A program made the translations under genes and the position numbers. Below, in pieces: positions 26,684 through 36,000 of a stretch of DNA of 64,000 nucleotides (positions are counted from its first letter, which is position 1; the number at the start of each line of letters is the position of its first letter). Below the pieces are notes generated by a model. The model made no database searches, was not told the origin of the DNA, and worked only from the letters and a program-made list of their open reading frames with translations. The DNA comes from Paenibacillus algicola (GTDB taxonomy: Bacteria; Bacillota; Bacilli; Paenibacillales; Paenibacillaceae). The stretch lies in assembly GCF_005577435.1 (NCBI RefSeq), contig NZ_CP040396.1, positions 2,794,501-2,858,500 of the forward strand. Direction: 5' to 3'.

Positions 26684-27717
26684 CCATTCATCCCCAGGCT
26701 CTGCCGGAATTCGGAAGGTGAAACACCGGTATATTTCTTAAACGTCTTAGTAAAATGTGAATGATCAGCGTAGCCAATGTCATAGGCAATATCCGTGATC
26801 CGGTAGTGCGGCTGCTGAAGCAGCTTTTTGGCTCTCTCCATCCGCCGCCGGATCCGGTACTGCACAAAGGTTTCTCCTGTCGACTGCTTAAACATCTGCG
26901 AGAAATAAGACGGGTTGAGTCCCAGAATGTCCGCCACTTCCTCCAGCGAGGATTCCCTGGCGAGATGAGCTTCAATATACCGCTTGGATTCTTCCACCGG
27001 GTCCTTGACATGACCGCGACGCTTACTTTGCAGCTGATCTATAAACAGATTCAGCGCGTCTTGAAGTCTAGGGTACAGCTCTCGTCCTTCATGAAACATG
27101 AGCTCTGTATTGACCTGGAATGCATAAATATCTCTTGCGTTTAGCTTTTTCAGAACCAATCCGTACAAGGCCTGAAGCAGCTCCTGTTGTTGCTTCTCTC
27201 CTAATCCATATCCCATAAATTCTTGTTCACAATCCTTAAGCAGCTTGTTCAGCTGCTCCTTGCTGAGGGACCAGATTGCCTGCTCCATCGCGTGGGCAAC
27301 CTCCTCCAGGCGAACCGGAGAAATATAGGTGGATTTCTTTTTTTTACGTGCCGCTGCAGCCATTTTCTCCAGAACATGATGGACCTTGTCTCGGGAAACG
27401 GGTTTAAGCAGGTATTCCTTCACGCCTAGAGACATGCACTGCTGAGCATATTCAAAATCACCATAACCGGATACAACAGCAATCTGAACACTTGAATCCT
27501 GTTGGAACAAATGTCGGCACAGCTCAATTCCATTCATCTTGGGCATCCGAATATCCGTAAATATAAAATCAGGAAGGCCCTCCTCCAATATTCCAAGCGC
27601 TGCGGCTCCGTTCTCGGCAGTCTTGACGTCCACAATGAGATCCTTCCTCTCAGAGATTAATACGGACAGACTTTGCCTGATCATCGGCTCATCATCAACT
27701 ATCAGCACTCGGTACAT
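26680..27717 (-). CDS. YesN-type response regulator with AraC DNA-binding domain
   Basis: A 345-residue regulator. The receiver domain (1-120) has DDE at 8-10 and phospho-acceptor Asp55 in FTDIRMPKMNG, plus the Lys of LLKPVSRD. A middle helical region follows, then a C-terminal AraC pair of helix-turn-helix motifs (about 240-340: LEEVADILGLNPSYFSQMFK and ITDIAYDIGYADHSHFTKTF). It should activate the operon and/or the divergent PL7 lyase gene when phosphorylated by the kinase encoded next. GAAGGAGG precedes the ATG. It starts 36 bases after the binding-protein gene. Confidence 0.9.
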   Translation of the reverse strand: MYRVLIVDDEPMIRQSLSVLISERKDLIVDVKTAENGAAALGILEEGLPDFIFTDIRMPKMNGIELCRHLFQQDSSVQIAVVSGYGDFEYAQQCMSLGVKEYLLKPVSRDKVHHVLEKMAAAARKKKKSTYISPVRLEEVAHAMEQAIWSLSKEQLNKLLKDCEQEFMGYGLGEKQQQELLQALYGLVLKKLNARDIYAFQVNTELMFHEGRELYPRLQDALNLFIDQLQSKRRGHVKDPVEESKRYIEAHLARESSLEEVADILGLNPSYFSQMFKQSTGETFVQYRIRRRMERAKKLLQQPHYRITDIAYDIGYADHSHFTKTFKKYTGVSPSEFRQSLGMNG

Positions 27718-27753
27718 GTTATTGGGCCTCCTTCAGTTCATTCAGTCAGGGGT

Positions 27754-29334
27754 TTAGCGGCGCGGCTCAAGCACCCCTTGTTGATTGTTGTATTTCTCGG
27801 TTGCTTCCTTGATGACCTCGTCGCCGCCTTTGGATTTCCACTCTTCTACCGCCTTCGGCCAATCACTTACCGGCTCTTTGCCGTATACAATCTTGACCAT
27901 GTGGTTCAGAATGACCGGTGGAGCCTGATCAGAGATCGGGGAAATATCCGGATTTTTCTGGAATGCGTCCAAACGCGGCTCGAAGGAGATTCCATCACGT
28001 CCTTCTTTCGCCAGGACATCGTCATATACCTTTATTAGCTTCTGTCCTTGTTCAGACAGCTCCAGCGTACCTTTGTTGTACGTGGTGTCCTGTACCATCC
28101 ACAAGAAGGCTTGACGGTAGCGCTCTTCGTCTACTTCCTGCGGTGTTACTGGTGCCTTGTAATTGATTTTTCCATTCTCAACCGTGTAATTCTCTCCCTC
28201 GATCCCGAAGCTGAAAAACTTCTCTGCTTCCTCACTCACCATCCAGTCAAAGAACTGAATGATCTTTTCTGGATTCTCAACTTTCTGATTAATGAAGTAG
28301 GCTCTAGATACCGAACCGTACAGATAATGTCCGCCGGAGCCGTCAGGTCCTACCGGAGATGGGATGATGGCTACCTTTGCATCAGGAACCGCTGCCTTCA
28401 GCTGCTGCTCCCATTGGAGAAGCTCATTAGCATTCATCGTCCAGATCCCTGCTTTACCGGACAAAATCGTCTCTTTAAACTTCGTCGGGTTAATCGTTGC
28501 GAATTCCTTATTGATCAAGCCTTCGTCATACATTGTCTTATATGTGGTCAGTGCTTGCATCATGTTTTCGTTGTCCATGAATTTCGGCACGATCTGATCG
28601 CCTTGCTTCTCGAACATGGATTGATACGGGAATACATCGTAGGCTCCGAAGAACGTATCGGAATAACGGAAGTTTTCTCTTCCCATGTACGGATTCTCAA
28701 CGCCCATTTCTTTAAACTTTCTCATGACGTTCATGTAATCGTCTACCGTTACAGGAACTGGAAGCCCTGACTTCTCCAGCAGATCCATACGGATCCAGGT
28801 TGCTCTCCGGGATGGATTGGACAGCCACTCCGGAATGGCATAAATCTTGCCTTCGTAGGAAACGTTAGCCCACACGTCCTTCGGAATAACCTTCAGCAGG
28901 TTCTGACCGTGCTCCTGCAGGAGATCATCTAGAGGCTGGAACACGCCGGCTTGTACAGATCCGCCCATTTCCTTGCCGTTTACGCCGCCGCTGCCCTGAA
29001 CGACATCAGGAATGTCATTAGTCGCAAACATTTGGAGCATCTTCTGCTCATAATCCTTATGGGGAACCAGCACGATATCCAGGTCCGTATTTGTAATCTC
29101 CTCCAGCTTCTTCACCCATTTATCTTCATTGATATTAGGTGACTTCTCTACGTGGTTGAATGCCAGTGTACGCATCGAGATTGAGAATTCTGCTTTACCT
29201 TGATCGGTGCCCTCTGCTGCCTTGCCTTCACTGTTGGTGGCGGGCTTCTCTGGCGTTGCCGCTTCTTGTGCGCAGCCTGTCAGCGTACCGAGCGCTAACA
29301 ATGCTGCGAGTGTGAATGATCCCCATTTTTTCAT
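27754..29334 (-). CDS. Extracellular solute-binding lipoprotein (sugar ABC transporter, LipO/YtcQ-like)
   Basis: A 526-residue family 1 binding protein. The signal peptide ends in the lipobox LTGC, with Cys near residue 21, so it is anchored to the outer face of the membrane. The long mature part has DIPDVVQGSGG, IYAIPEW and FDWMVSEEAEKFFSFG, typical of large binding proteins for polysaccharide fragments in Paenibacillus. With the two permeases it should capture alginate-derived oligosaccharides, by analogy with AlgQ. No ATPase is encoded here; such systems usually share a housekeeping MsmX-type ATPase. A cre site and a TATAAT box lie in the 164-bp gap upstream, so it may also have its own promoter. 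Confidence 0.88.
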   Translation of the reverse strand: MKKWGSFTLAALLALGTLTGCAQEAATPEKPATNSEGKAAEGTDQGKAEFSISMRTLAFNHVEKSPNINEDKWVKKLEEITNTDLDIVLVPHKDYEQKMLQMFATNDIPDVVQGSGGVNGKEMGGSVQAGVFQPLDDLLQEHGQNLLKVIPKDVWANVSYEGKIYAIPEWLSNPSRRATWIRMDLLEKSGLPVPVTVDDYMNVMRKFKEMGVENPYMGRENFRYSDTFFGAYDVFPYQSMFEKQGDQIVPKFMDNENMMQALTTYKTMYDEGLINKEFATINPTKFKETILSGKAGIWTMNANELLQWEQQLKAAVPDAKVAIIPSPVGPDGSGGHYLYGSVSRAYFINQKVENPEKIIQFFDWMVSEEAEKFFSFGIEGENYTVENGKINYKAPVTPQEVDEERYRQAFLWMVQDTTYNKGTLELSEQGQKLIKVYDDVLAKEGRDGISFEPRLDAFQKNPDISPISDQAPPVILNHMVKIVYGKEPVSDWPKAVEEWKSKGGDEVIKEATEKYNNQQGVLEPRR

Positions 29335-29362
29335 GTCCGTTACCCCTCTTTTCCTTAAATTG

Positions 29363-29368
29363 ATTATA
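29363..29368 (-). promoter_or_regulatory. Candidate -10 box for the binding-protein gene
   Basis: TATAAT on the minus strand, 29 bases before the binding-protein start codon. The region expected for the -35 box (about 29386-29391) is a poor match and overlaps the cre site, so this may be a secondary, CcpA-controlled promoter inside the operon. Confidence 0.4.
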
Positions 29369-29386
29369 CGTCATAAGCGACTATTA

Positions 29387-29400
29387 AGATAGCGCTTTCA
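29387..29400 (-). promoter_or_regulatory. Catabolite responsive element (cre)
   Basis: TGAAAGCGCTATCT on the minus strand fits the CcpA consensus TGNAANCGNWNNCW at every defined position. It lies 53 bases upstream of the binding-protein gene, over the likely -35 region, so it should give glucose repression of the uptake and downstream genes. Confidence 0.75.
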
Positions 29401-29433
29401 ACGAGTTGATTTCATTCTAGCTTTTTTCCAAAT

Positions 29434-29445
29434 CATGGCGCCATG
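29434..29445. repeat. 12-bp perfect palindrome in the permease/binding-protein gap
   Basis: CATGGCGCCATG, centred in the 29335-29498 intergenic gap upstream of the cre site. It has no T-tract, so it is not an obvious terminator. It could be a regulator site or an mRNA-processing hairpin. Confidence 0.3.
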
Positions 29446-29498
29446 GAGAGTTTGAGATGGTCTCGTGTTTTCTTTAGGTGCCATTTTAGAAATCAGGA

Positions 29499-30377
29499 TC
29501 AGGATTTAACGGAACCCAGCATCAGGCCTTTTACGAAATGACGCTGCAGGAAAGGATAGATCATGATGATTGGAATCGTTGCGACGATAATAACCGCCAT
29601 CTTGATTCCTTCCGGAGATGAATGGGCCAGATCACTAAACTGCGATGCCGACGGATCGATCGAAATATCGTCCGTGGTAATCATCTGACGCAGCTTGACC
29701 TGCAGCGGCCACAGGCTTGGCTTGTTAATATAGTACAGGGCCGACTGGAAGGTATTCCAGTGTCCTACTGCATAAAAGATACCAAGAGACGCCATAACTG
29801 GCTTCGAGAGCGGCAGCACGATGTTCCACAGGATCCGGAGTTCTCCACAGCCGTCAATCCGGGAAGCATCAATGAGCTCGCTTGGAATCTGCATGAAGAA
29901 AGATCTCATGACGAAGAAGTTAAAAGCAGATATCGCTCCCGGAATCATCAAGGACCACAAGGAGTTCATCATTCCCAGTTCCTTGATCAGGATAAAGTTA
30001 GGAATGAGCGGTGCACTGAATACCATTGTGATCAACACCAGCATAACCACGTATTTTCTGCCGACGAATTCCTGTCGGGAAACGGGATAGGCCAGCGAAG
30101 CAGTAGCCGCCAGATTAATCAGTGTACCAAGCACGGTAATATAAATGGTGACCGCGAAGGAACGCCAGATGGAAGCATCACTGAATACGTACAGATAGTT
30201 CGTAAAGGTGAACTCTACCGGAAAAAAGGTAACCCTGCCCGTCGTAACCGCCAGCGAAGAGCTGAAGGATTGGGCCAATACGTTTACAAATGGCAGAAAC
30301 ATACAGAGCGCGATGGCAGTAAGCAGAATAATATTGAAAACGTTAAATATCTTCTGTCCTTGAGTTGCATGATTCAT
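29499..30377 (-). CDS. Carbohydrate ABC transporter permease (LplC/YtcP-like)
   Basis: A 292-residue inner-membrane protein with six predicted helices. The permease signature EAS-like loop reads IDASRIDGCGELRILWNIVLPLSKP, the segment that docks on the ATPase. The start IILLTAIALCMFLPFVNVLAQSFSSS matches the CUT1 family subset that imports oligosaccharides. It works as a heterodimer with the permease encoded just before it, 13 bases away. The predicted cargo is alginate oligosaccharide, from operon context. AGGAGGTG precedes the ATG. Confidence 0.88.
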   Translation of the reverse strand: MNHATQGQKIFNVFNIILLTAIALCMFLPFVNVLAQSFSSSLAVTTGRVTFFPVEFTFTNYLYVFSDASIWRSFAVTIYITVLGTLINLAATASLAYPVSRQEFVGRKYVVMLVLITMVFSAPLIPNFILIKELGMMNSLWSLMIPGAISAFNFFVMRSFFMQIPSELIDASRIDGCGELRILWNIVLPLSKPVMASLGIFYAVGHWNTFQSALYYINKPSLWPLQVKLRQMITTDDISIDPSASQFSDLAHSSPEGIKMAVIIVATIPIIMIYPFLQRHFVKGLMLGSVKS

Positions 30378-30390
30378 TGTCCTTCACCTC

Positions 30391-31344
30391 CTAGTACAAG
30401 CTCTCGCCGGTTGTTTTTTTACTGATAAGATTCCCAATATAGACCAGCATCAAGCCGACTACGGATTTGAACAATCCCATGGCTGTCGTATAGCTGTACT
30501 GCTGCTGCAGCAAACCGGCTTTATAAATATAAGTATCAAGAATTTCACCGTTCTCCGTGTTCAGCGGATTCAGGAATACAATAACGCGTTCAAAGCCGAA
30601 GTCCATAAATTTACCGATATGCAGCAGGAACAAAATCATAATCGTCGGCAGCAAAGCCGGCAATGTAATCGATAAGGTCTGTTTCCAGCGTCCTGCTCCA
30701 TCGACCTCCGCTGCTTCATACAGATCCGGATTGATACCGGCAAGCGCTGCGAGATAAATAATGGTGCCATAGCCGCTGTCCCGCCAAATCCCGGACGTAA
30801 TCAGAATGGAGCGAATGTAGGATTCTTCACCCAGGAAGTAGATCGGGTCGATTCCGAACCAGCCCAGGAAGGTGTTGACCACCCCGGTGGAGGGAGACAG
30901 GATACCGACCGCAACCCCGCTGACAACGACCCAGGAAAGAAAATGGGGCATATACACAACGGTTTGCAGTACTCTTTTGTAAAAAATCAGCCGCAGCTCA
31001 TTCAGCAGCAGTGCCAAAATAATAGGCGCCGGGAATGCAAGCAGCGTATCATACAAGCCGATTAACAAGGTGTTGCCCAGAATACGCATGAAGTCATAAT
31101 GCTCAAACATGGTGCGAAAATGCTCCAGTCCTACCCACTCACTGTCCCACATGCCTTTGAAAATGTTGTAGTCCTGGAACGCGATTACCGATCCGAATAA
31201 CGGTACATATTTGAACAGGATGAAATATAGGACGCCTGGCAGAGCCAGAATGTATAAGGTTTTATACTTCCACATGTAGGAGAAAATCGATCTCTCCTCC
31301 GGCCGAAGGGTTCTCGTATCTTGTGCTGTCAAGGACTTAGCCAC
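30391..31344 (-). CDS. Carbohydrate ABC transporter permease (LplB-like)
   Basis: A 317-residue protein with six helices. The coupling loop is YEAAEVDGAGRWKQTLSITLP, the exact spacing of CUT1 permeases, and the N-terminal helix region is TLYILALPGVLYFILFKYVPLFG, common to LplB homologues. The start is the GTG at 31344, with GAAGGAGG five bases upstream. The longer frame from 31392 lies inside the tautomerase gene. This start overlaps the end of the tautomerase gene by 8 bases, so the two are translationally coupled. Confidence 0.88.
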   Translation of the reverse strand: MAKSLTAQDTRTLRPEERSIFSYMWKYKTLYILALPGVLYFILFKYVPLFGSVIAFQDYNIFKGMWDSEWVGLEHFRTMFEHYDFMRILGNTLLIGLYDTLLAFPAPIILALLLNELRLIFYKRVLQTVVYMPHFLSWVVVSGVAVGILSPSTGVVNTFLGWFGIDPIYFLGEESYIRSILITSGIWRDSGYGTIIYLAALAGINPDLYEAAEVDGAGRWKQTLSITLPALLPTIMILFLLHIGKFMDFGFERVIVFLNPLNTENGEILDTYIYKAGLLQQQYSYTTAMGLFKSVVGLMLVYIGNLISKKTTGESLY

Positions 31345-31543
31345 GGCTGCCTCCTTCAAGCTCCTTCTGCTTCCTAAGATGCTCCGGTGCATTTTCGTCT
31401 ACTGGAATTTCGTCGAAGGTGATCGAGATGAATTCCGGTTCTCTGTCGATAATGCGAGACAGCTCCCGGGTAAACGTTTCAACAATTTCTTCCTTCTGAC
31501 TCTGGCTTCGACCCTCGTACATTTTTATGGTGATTTGTGGCAT
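31337..31543 (-). CDS. 4-oxalocrotonate tautomerase-like protein, first gene of the alginate operon
   Basis: A 68-residue protein beginning MPQITIKMYEGRS. After Met removal the N-terminal Pro1 and Arg11, the catalytic base and a substrate-binding residue of 4-OT enzymes, are both present. The usual Arg39 position is Ser, so the substrate should differ from oxalocrotonate. AAAGGAG lies nine bases before the ATG. The gene overlaps the LplB-like permease gene and leads the operon. Small tautomerases act on alpha-keto and enol acids. A plausible role, not proved by sequence, is speeding the enol-keto or ring-opening step from unsaturated uronate to the linear keto acid. Confidence 0.75.
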   Translation of the reverse strand: MPQITIKMYEGRSQSQKEEIVETFTRELSRIIDREPEFISITFDEIPVDENAPEHLRKQKELEGGSRG

Positions 31544-31589
31544 GCTGGTAAACTCCTTTCTTGGATAAATAATCTGTCCTGCAATTTAT

Positions 31590-31603
31590 TGTAAGCACTT
31601 TCG
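31590..31603. promoter_or_regulatory. Degenerate cre-like site in the divergent alginate promoter region
   Basis: TGTAAGCACTTTCG resembles the cre consensus but has A instead of the central G and a non-consensus last base. It lies 47 bases upstream of the tautomerase start. The rest of the 314-bp gap (31544-31857) is AT-rich; I could not place reliable -35/-10 boxes or the YesN-type regulator site in it. Confidence 0.35.
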
Positions 31604-31857
31604 TTTCCTCTATCTAGGGTCTCCCTTTTTGTGAATTGGTGTTTTTTTTAGGGTATCGCAATGTGGAACTGGTTACGAATTTATTCTAAAATATTCCATA
31701 TGTCATCTATGGAAAACAACAGTATGTTCTTCCAGTATCTGATATTTTATAGGTAGGCGCAGGAGCAATGGCGCACTGTTGTAGAGAAAGGAGTGCGGCT
31801 CGCAGATTTTGCTACTCTTGTGAAATCATTCTTTACCATTAAAAAGGAGGAATTGTA

Positions 31858-32796
31858 ATGATGAACTACCGTATCGCTCGGAAGACAGGAATCGCTGTAT
31901 TGGGATCGGCCTTGCTGCTCGGCTCCGCCGGCTTAAGCACTGGAGCTTTAGCTGCCGAAGGAGAAATCCCATCTGCCCAGGCTGCTCCATCATCTCATTC
32001 TATGAATGCGCTTTCTCCAAGCCAGCCGCCTTCTCAGAATTTTAATCTTACGAAATGGAAGCTTACGCTGCCTGACGCTTCGGAGATTACTAACCTCAGT
32101 AATTACAGCAACGCCAAATGGTTCTATACCGATTCCGCGACAGGCGGTATGGTATTTGTGGCTCCGAACCTGGGCAGTACGACGACCAACAGCAGCTACA
32201 CCCGTTCCGAGCTTCGGGAAATGCTGAACGCTTCGGCGGGCACCACCTCGTATGGTAACAACTGGGTGACCTCTACCTCCTCTTCTTCAATTAAGGCTCA
32301 GGCCGGCGGAGTAGACGGCACCATGAAAGCCACGCTGCGAGTAGACCGCGTCTCAACCAGTGGAGATACCTCCAAGCTCGGCCGTGTCGTTGTAGGCCAG
32401 ATTCATGGACCGGATACAGAGCCGATTCGCTTGTATTTCCACAAGCGTCCCAGCGACAGCAAGGGTGCCATTTACTTTGGCACGGACGATCTGAACAATA
32501 ACAACACATGGGTCAATGTTCTCGGAGGACCATCCAGCCTCAATCCTTCCAATGGCATTGCACTGGGCCAGAAATGGAGCTATGAAATCAAGGTTGTCGG
32601 CTTGAAAATGACGGTCAAGGTAACTCCGGAGGGTGGATCAACAACAACCGTCAACTATAATCTGCCGTCAGGCTATAACAACAAATATTTGTATTACAAG
32701 GCTGGCGTCTATAACCAAAACAATACGGATACTACAAGCGACAAGTCCGACCATGTAAAGGCCACCTTCTTCTCGCTCACACATGTTCATCCGTAA
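31858..32796 (+). CDS. Secreted alginate lyase, polysaccharide lyase family 7
   Basis: A 312-residue protein. A signal peptide (ALLLGSAGLSTGALA with likely cleavage at ALA-AE) is followed by a single PL7 jelly-roll domain. All three conserved PL7 strands are seen: RSELREML, VVVGQIHG and YYKAGVYNQ, which carry the catalytic Arg, Gln/His and Tyr. The QIH version is usually linked to lyases that accept guluronate-containing alginate. It cuts alginate outside the cell by beta-elimination, feeding the divergent uptake and exolyase operon. No binding module or wall anchor is attached. The first of two tandem ATGs has AAGGAGG seven bases upstream. Confidence 0.93.
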   Translation: MMNYRIARKTGIAVLGSALLLGSAGLSTGALAAEGEIPSAQAAPSSHSMNALSPSQPPSQNFNLTKWKLTLPDASEITNLSNYSNAKWFYTDSATGGMVFVAPNLGSTTTNSSYTRSELREMLNASAGTTSYGNNWVTSTSSSSIKAQAGGVDGTMKATLRVDRVSTSGDTSKLGRVVVGQIHGPDTEPIRLYFHKRPSDSKGAIYFGTDDLNNNNTWVNVLGGPSSLNPSNGIALGQKWSYEIKVVGLKMTVKVTPEGGSTTTVNYNLPSGYNNKYLYYKAGVYNQNNTDTTSDKSDHVKATFFSLTHVHP

Positions 32797-32868
32797 GCGA
32801 TAAGGGATTCATCAGGAGCTTGTTCGGGTTACAGCGCTTTAATTCCATAGGTACATGCTCCGCAGACG

Positions 32869-32916
32869 CTCGCACTGCGCAGGGAAGCTTTGGTCCCTGC
32901 CTGTGCGAGCTTTTTA
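32869..32916 (+). terminator. Terminator of the alginate lyase gene
   Basis: GCTCGCAC pairs with GTGCGAGC; inside it GCAGGGA and TCCCTGC pair as well, and TTTTT follows. It is about 70 bases after the PL7 stop. Confidence 0.9.
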
Positions 32917-32976
32917 CGGGTTTAGTCATTTCCCCAGCCTTCGATGTGATTGGTGCTTCCCTCTCCAGGCGCACCT

Positions 32977-33017
32977 AAAAAAACCGCATAGCCTGGTTTA
33001 CCCGAGCTACGCGGTTT
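32977..33017 (-). terminator. Terminator of the hybrid kinase gene
   Basis: On the minus strand AAACCGCGTAGC pairs with GCTATGCGGTTT (one mismatch) and runs into seven T. It lies 60 bases after the kinase stop. Confidence 0.85.
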
Positions 33018-33077
33018 ATCATGTTTATTATACGTAGAGGCTGTAGCCTCCCTTGCGAATGATGATGGTAAGAGCTT

Positions 33078-36000
33078 TTAATGAAACCATCGGTTTAATA
33101 CGCGCTTGATCTCTGATACGTAGACAGGCTTGCTAATAAAATCATGCATCCCGCAATCCAGGCAAGCTTCCCGGTCGTTCTGCTGCGCAAAGGCGGTAAC
33201 CGCAACGATAATCGGCGAGCGGCCGTCCTTGCTCTGCTGGAGAATCGCCTGCGCGGCCTCGAAGCCGTTCATTTCCGGCATCTGAATGTCCATAAAGATG
33301 ATATCATACCGCTGTTCTTCATAAGCCTTAACGGCTTCCCTTCCATTCTCTGCCTGATCCGTGTGCAGCCCGAATTTCCCAAGCATTTTGGACAGCAAGG
33401 TCCGGTTAATCAGATTGTCATCCGCAATCAAGGCCCGCAAGGCGTAAGAGCTCCGTGCAGAGGAGTCGGATTCGGGCTCTGGAAGCCGAGGCTGACTGGA
33501 GGGCGTTGCCGCCAGCTCACTGTCTTTGTTACGACCCATAAACGGCAGGCTAAAATAAAAGCTTGACCCTGTCCCCTCCCTGCTCTGCATTCCGATCGTA
33601 CCACCCATCAGCTCAACCAGTTTTTTGCAAATAGCCAGCCCCAGCCCTGTGCCGCCATATTTCAAATTAATCGACGGATGCAGCTGGGAGAAGGATTGAA
33701 AGAGCTGGTCGCGCCGCTCTTCCGGGATACCGATTCCGGTGTCCGTCACGGAGACTGTAAACCATCCGCCTGAGTGTATGGAGGAGGCATATTCATATTT
33801 AACGTGAATTCGGATGCTTCCCTCCTCCGTAAATTTCACCGCATTGCCGACAAGGTTCACCAGCACCTGCCGGAAGCGGCCCTCGTCTCCTTCCACAAGG
33901 ACCGGGACCTTGTCCTCAATGTCTGCCTCAAGAGAGATTCCTTTCTCATTTGCGCGCGGAAGGAACAAATCTACCACACTGCCAACTACAGAGTGTAGAG
34001 AGAACTGCTCGTGGCTCAGCTCCATCTTTCCGGCTTCCAGCTTGCTGAAATCCAAAATTTCATTCAGAATGCGCAGCAAAGCGTTGCAGCTCGTTTGTAT
34101 CGTATTCAGATAGCTTCGCTGTTCCTCGGATAACAGTGTCTCATCCAGCAGATCGGCCATCCCCATGATGCCATTCATCGGGGTCCTTATCTCATGACTC
34201 ATAATCGCCAGATATTCTGATTTGGCCCGGTCTGCTTTCTCTGCCATCTCCTTGGCTTTCAGAATTTCCTTCTCGGACGTAATATCCCGGAAGACGACAA
34301 CGGCACCCTTCTGCACGCCTTTATCCCAGATCGGAGTCACCTGATAGTCTGCCAGGAAGCTTGAGCCATCCTTTCGAAGCAGTACAGCTTCACTGACGGC
34401 ATATCTTCTGCCATCCTGAATGGCGCGGTAAATCCCCGCATTCTCAGACTGGAGAGCCACATTGGTCTGGAACTGCTTCATAAACTCATCATAGCTGTAG
34501 CCGCTAATCTCGCCTGGATCCATTTGAAGCATGCCGGCTCCAGCAGGATTAATGAAGATCGGCCGGGCCTCCTCATCGAAGCCGATAATGCCTTCATTGA
34601 CACTGTTCAAGATCAGGTTATATTGATTACTCAGCTTCTCGATCTGCTCCAGATGCCGCTTGCGGTCTGTAATATCATAGGTGATGCCGTACACTCCAAC
34701 GATCTCTCCATCGACCACAATCGGTATATTCGTCGAGTTAATTTCAACGAGATGACCGTCTTTATGAATGATTGTCAGATCATAGCTTTGCGGCTCTCCC
34801 TGCTTGGCCAGATTGAAATGATAATTGGTTTTGTCCAGATCCTTCGGATGCACGAGCGGTCCCCAGTACATGCCGATCAAGTCCTCGAGGGTGTAGCCTG
34901 TAATTTTTTGGAGATTAGAATTGGCTGTTAAATAGTCGCCATTCAGGTTCATGGAATAGACGGCGAACGGATTATGATCGAATAAGGATTTATAGCGCTG
35001 CTGATTCTCCTTCAGCATTTGCTCCGCCTTTCTCCGTTCTGTAATATCTCTCGACACGGAGATAAAGGAGGTAATTTCACCCTTCTCGTTATATTGTCTG
35101 CGGCTGGAGGTTTCAATCCAGATATAATGTCCATCTTTATGTAACGCTCTAAGAGTAATTCGGTCGTCCTCATGGATCCCTTCCCGGCCCAAAAACTCGG
35201 CAACCGGCTCCCGGTCATCCGGATGAATAATATCAAATGCAGGGATCCCGATGAGCTCCTCCGGTTCATAATTCAGCATGGATTTACAGACCGGAGAGGA
35301 ATACAGGACTGTAGCCGCTTCATCCGGTTTGTGAAGCGTAATCCAGTCGCCGGAGGTCTCCGCAATCAGACGGTACATGCGCTCGCTCTCCAGCATTTTC
35401 TCTTCCATTTCAATCGATTCCGTGATGTCCTGAATAACGCCGAATACCCGATTTAATTGTCCATCCTCCGTCTTAAAGACGCCCCAAACACAGCGGAGCA
35501 TGCGCCAGATCTCCCCGGGAAGCAGGATGCGAAACCGAATATCGCCGCCTTGCCCGGTCTTCGTACCAGTATTCAGCGTCTTGATTACAGTATCCACGTC
35601 TGAAGGGTGAATAAGGTCATAGAAGGGCTGCGGGGATTGCTCCAAAGCCTGTACCTTTCCAGCGACCATGTCGCGAATCTCCGGGGAGAAATATATTTTG
35701 CCGCTCTCAAAGTCCCAATCCCAATAGCCGACCTGTACCATCGAGCGGGCATACGACCACATCAGCATCTTTCTTCTCTGCTCTGTCATGACCTTGGCGG
35801 TTGACATCGTTCCAGGTTCGCCGTTCGGCAGCCTGTCGATCTCTCGCTCTTCCGCCTCGAACCAGAGGATCCGGCCGTCTTGATGAGACATGGTGCGCAA
35901 ATACAGCTCCTCAGACTCGATTTCTCCAAAATGATGAGCGTAGGAGCAATAAGGCACATCCCTTTTTAGCTCAAACTCACTTCGATGTCTGTCAATCATG

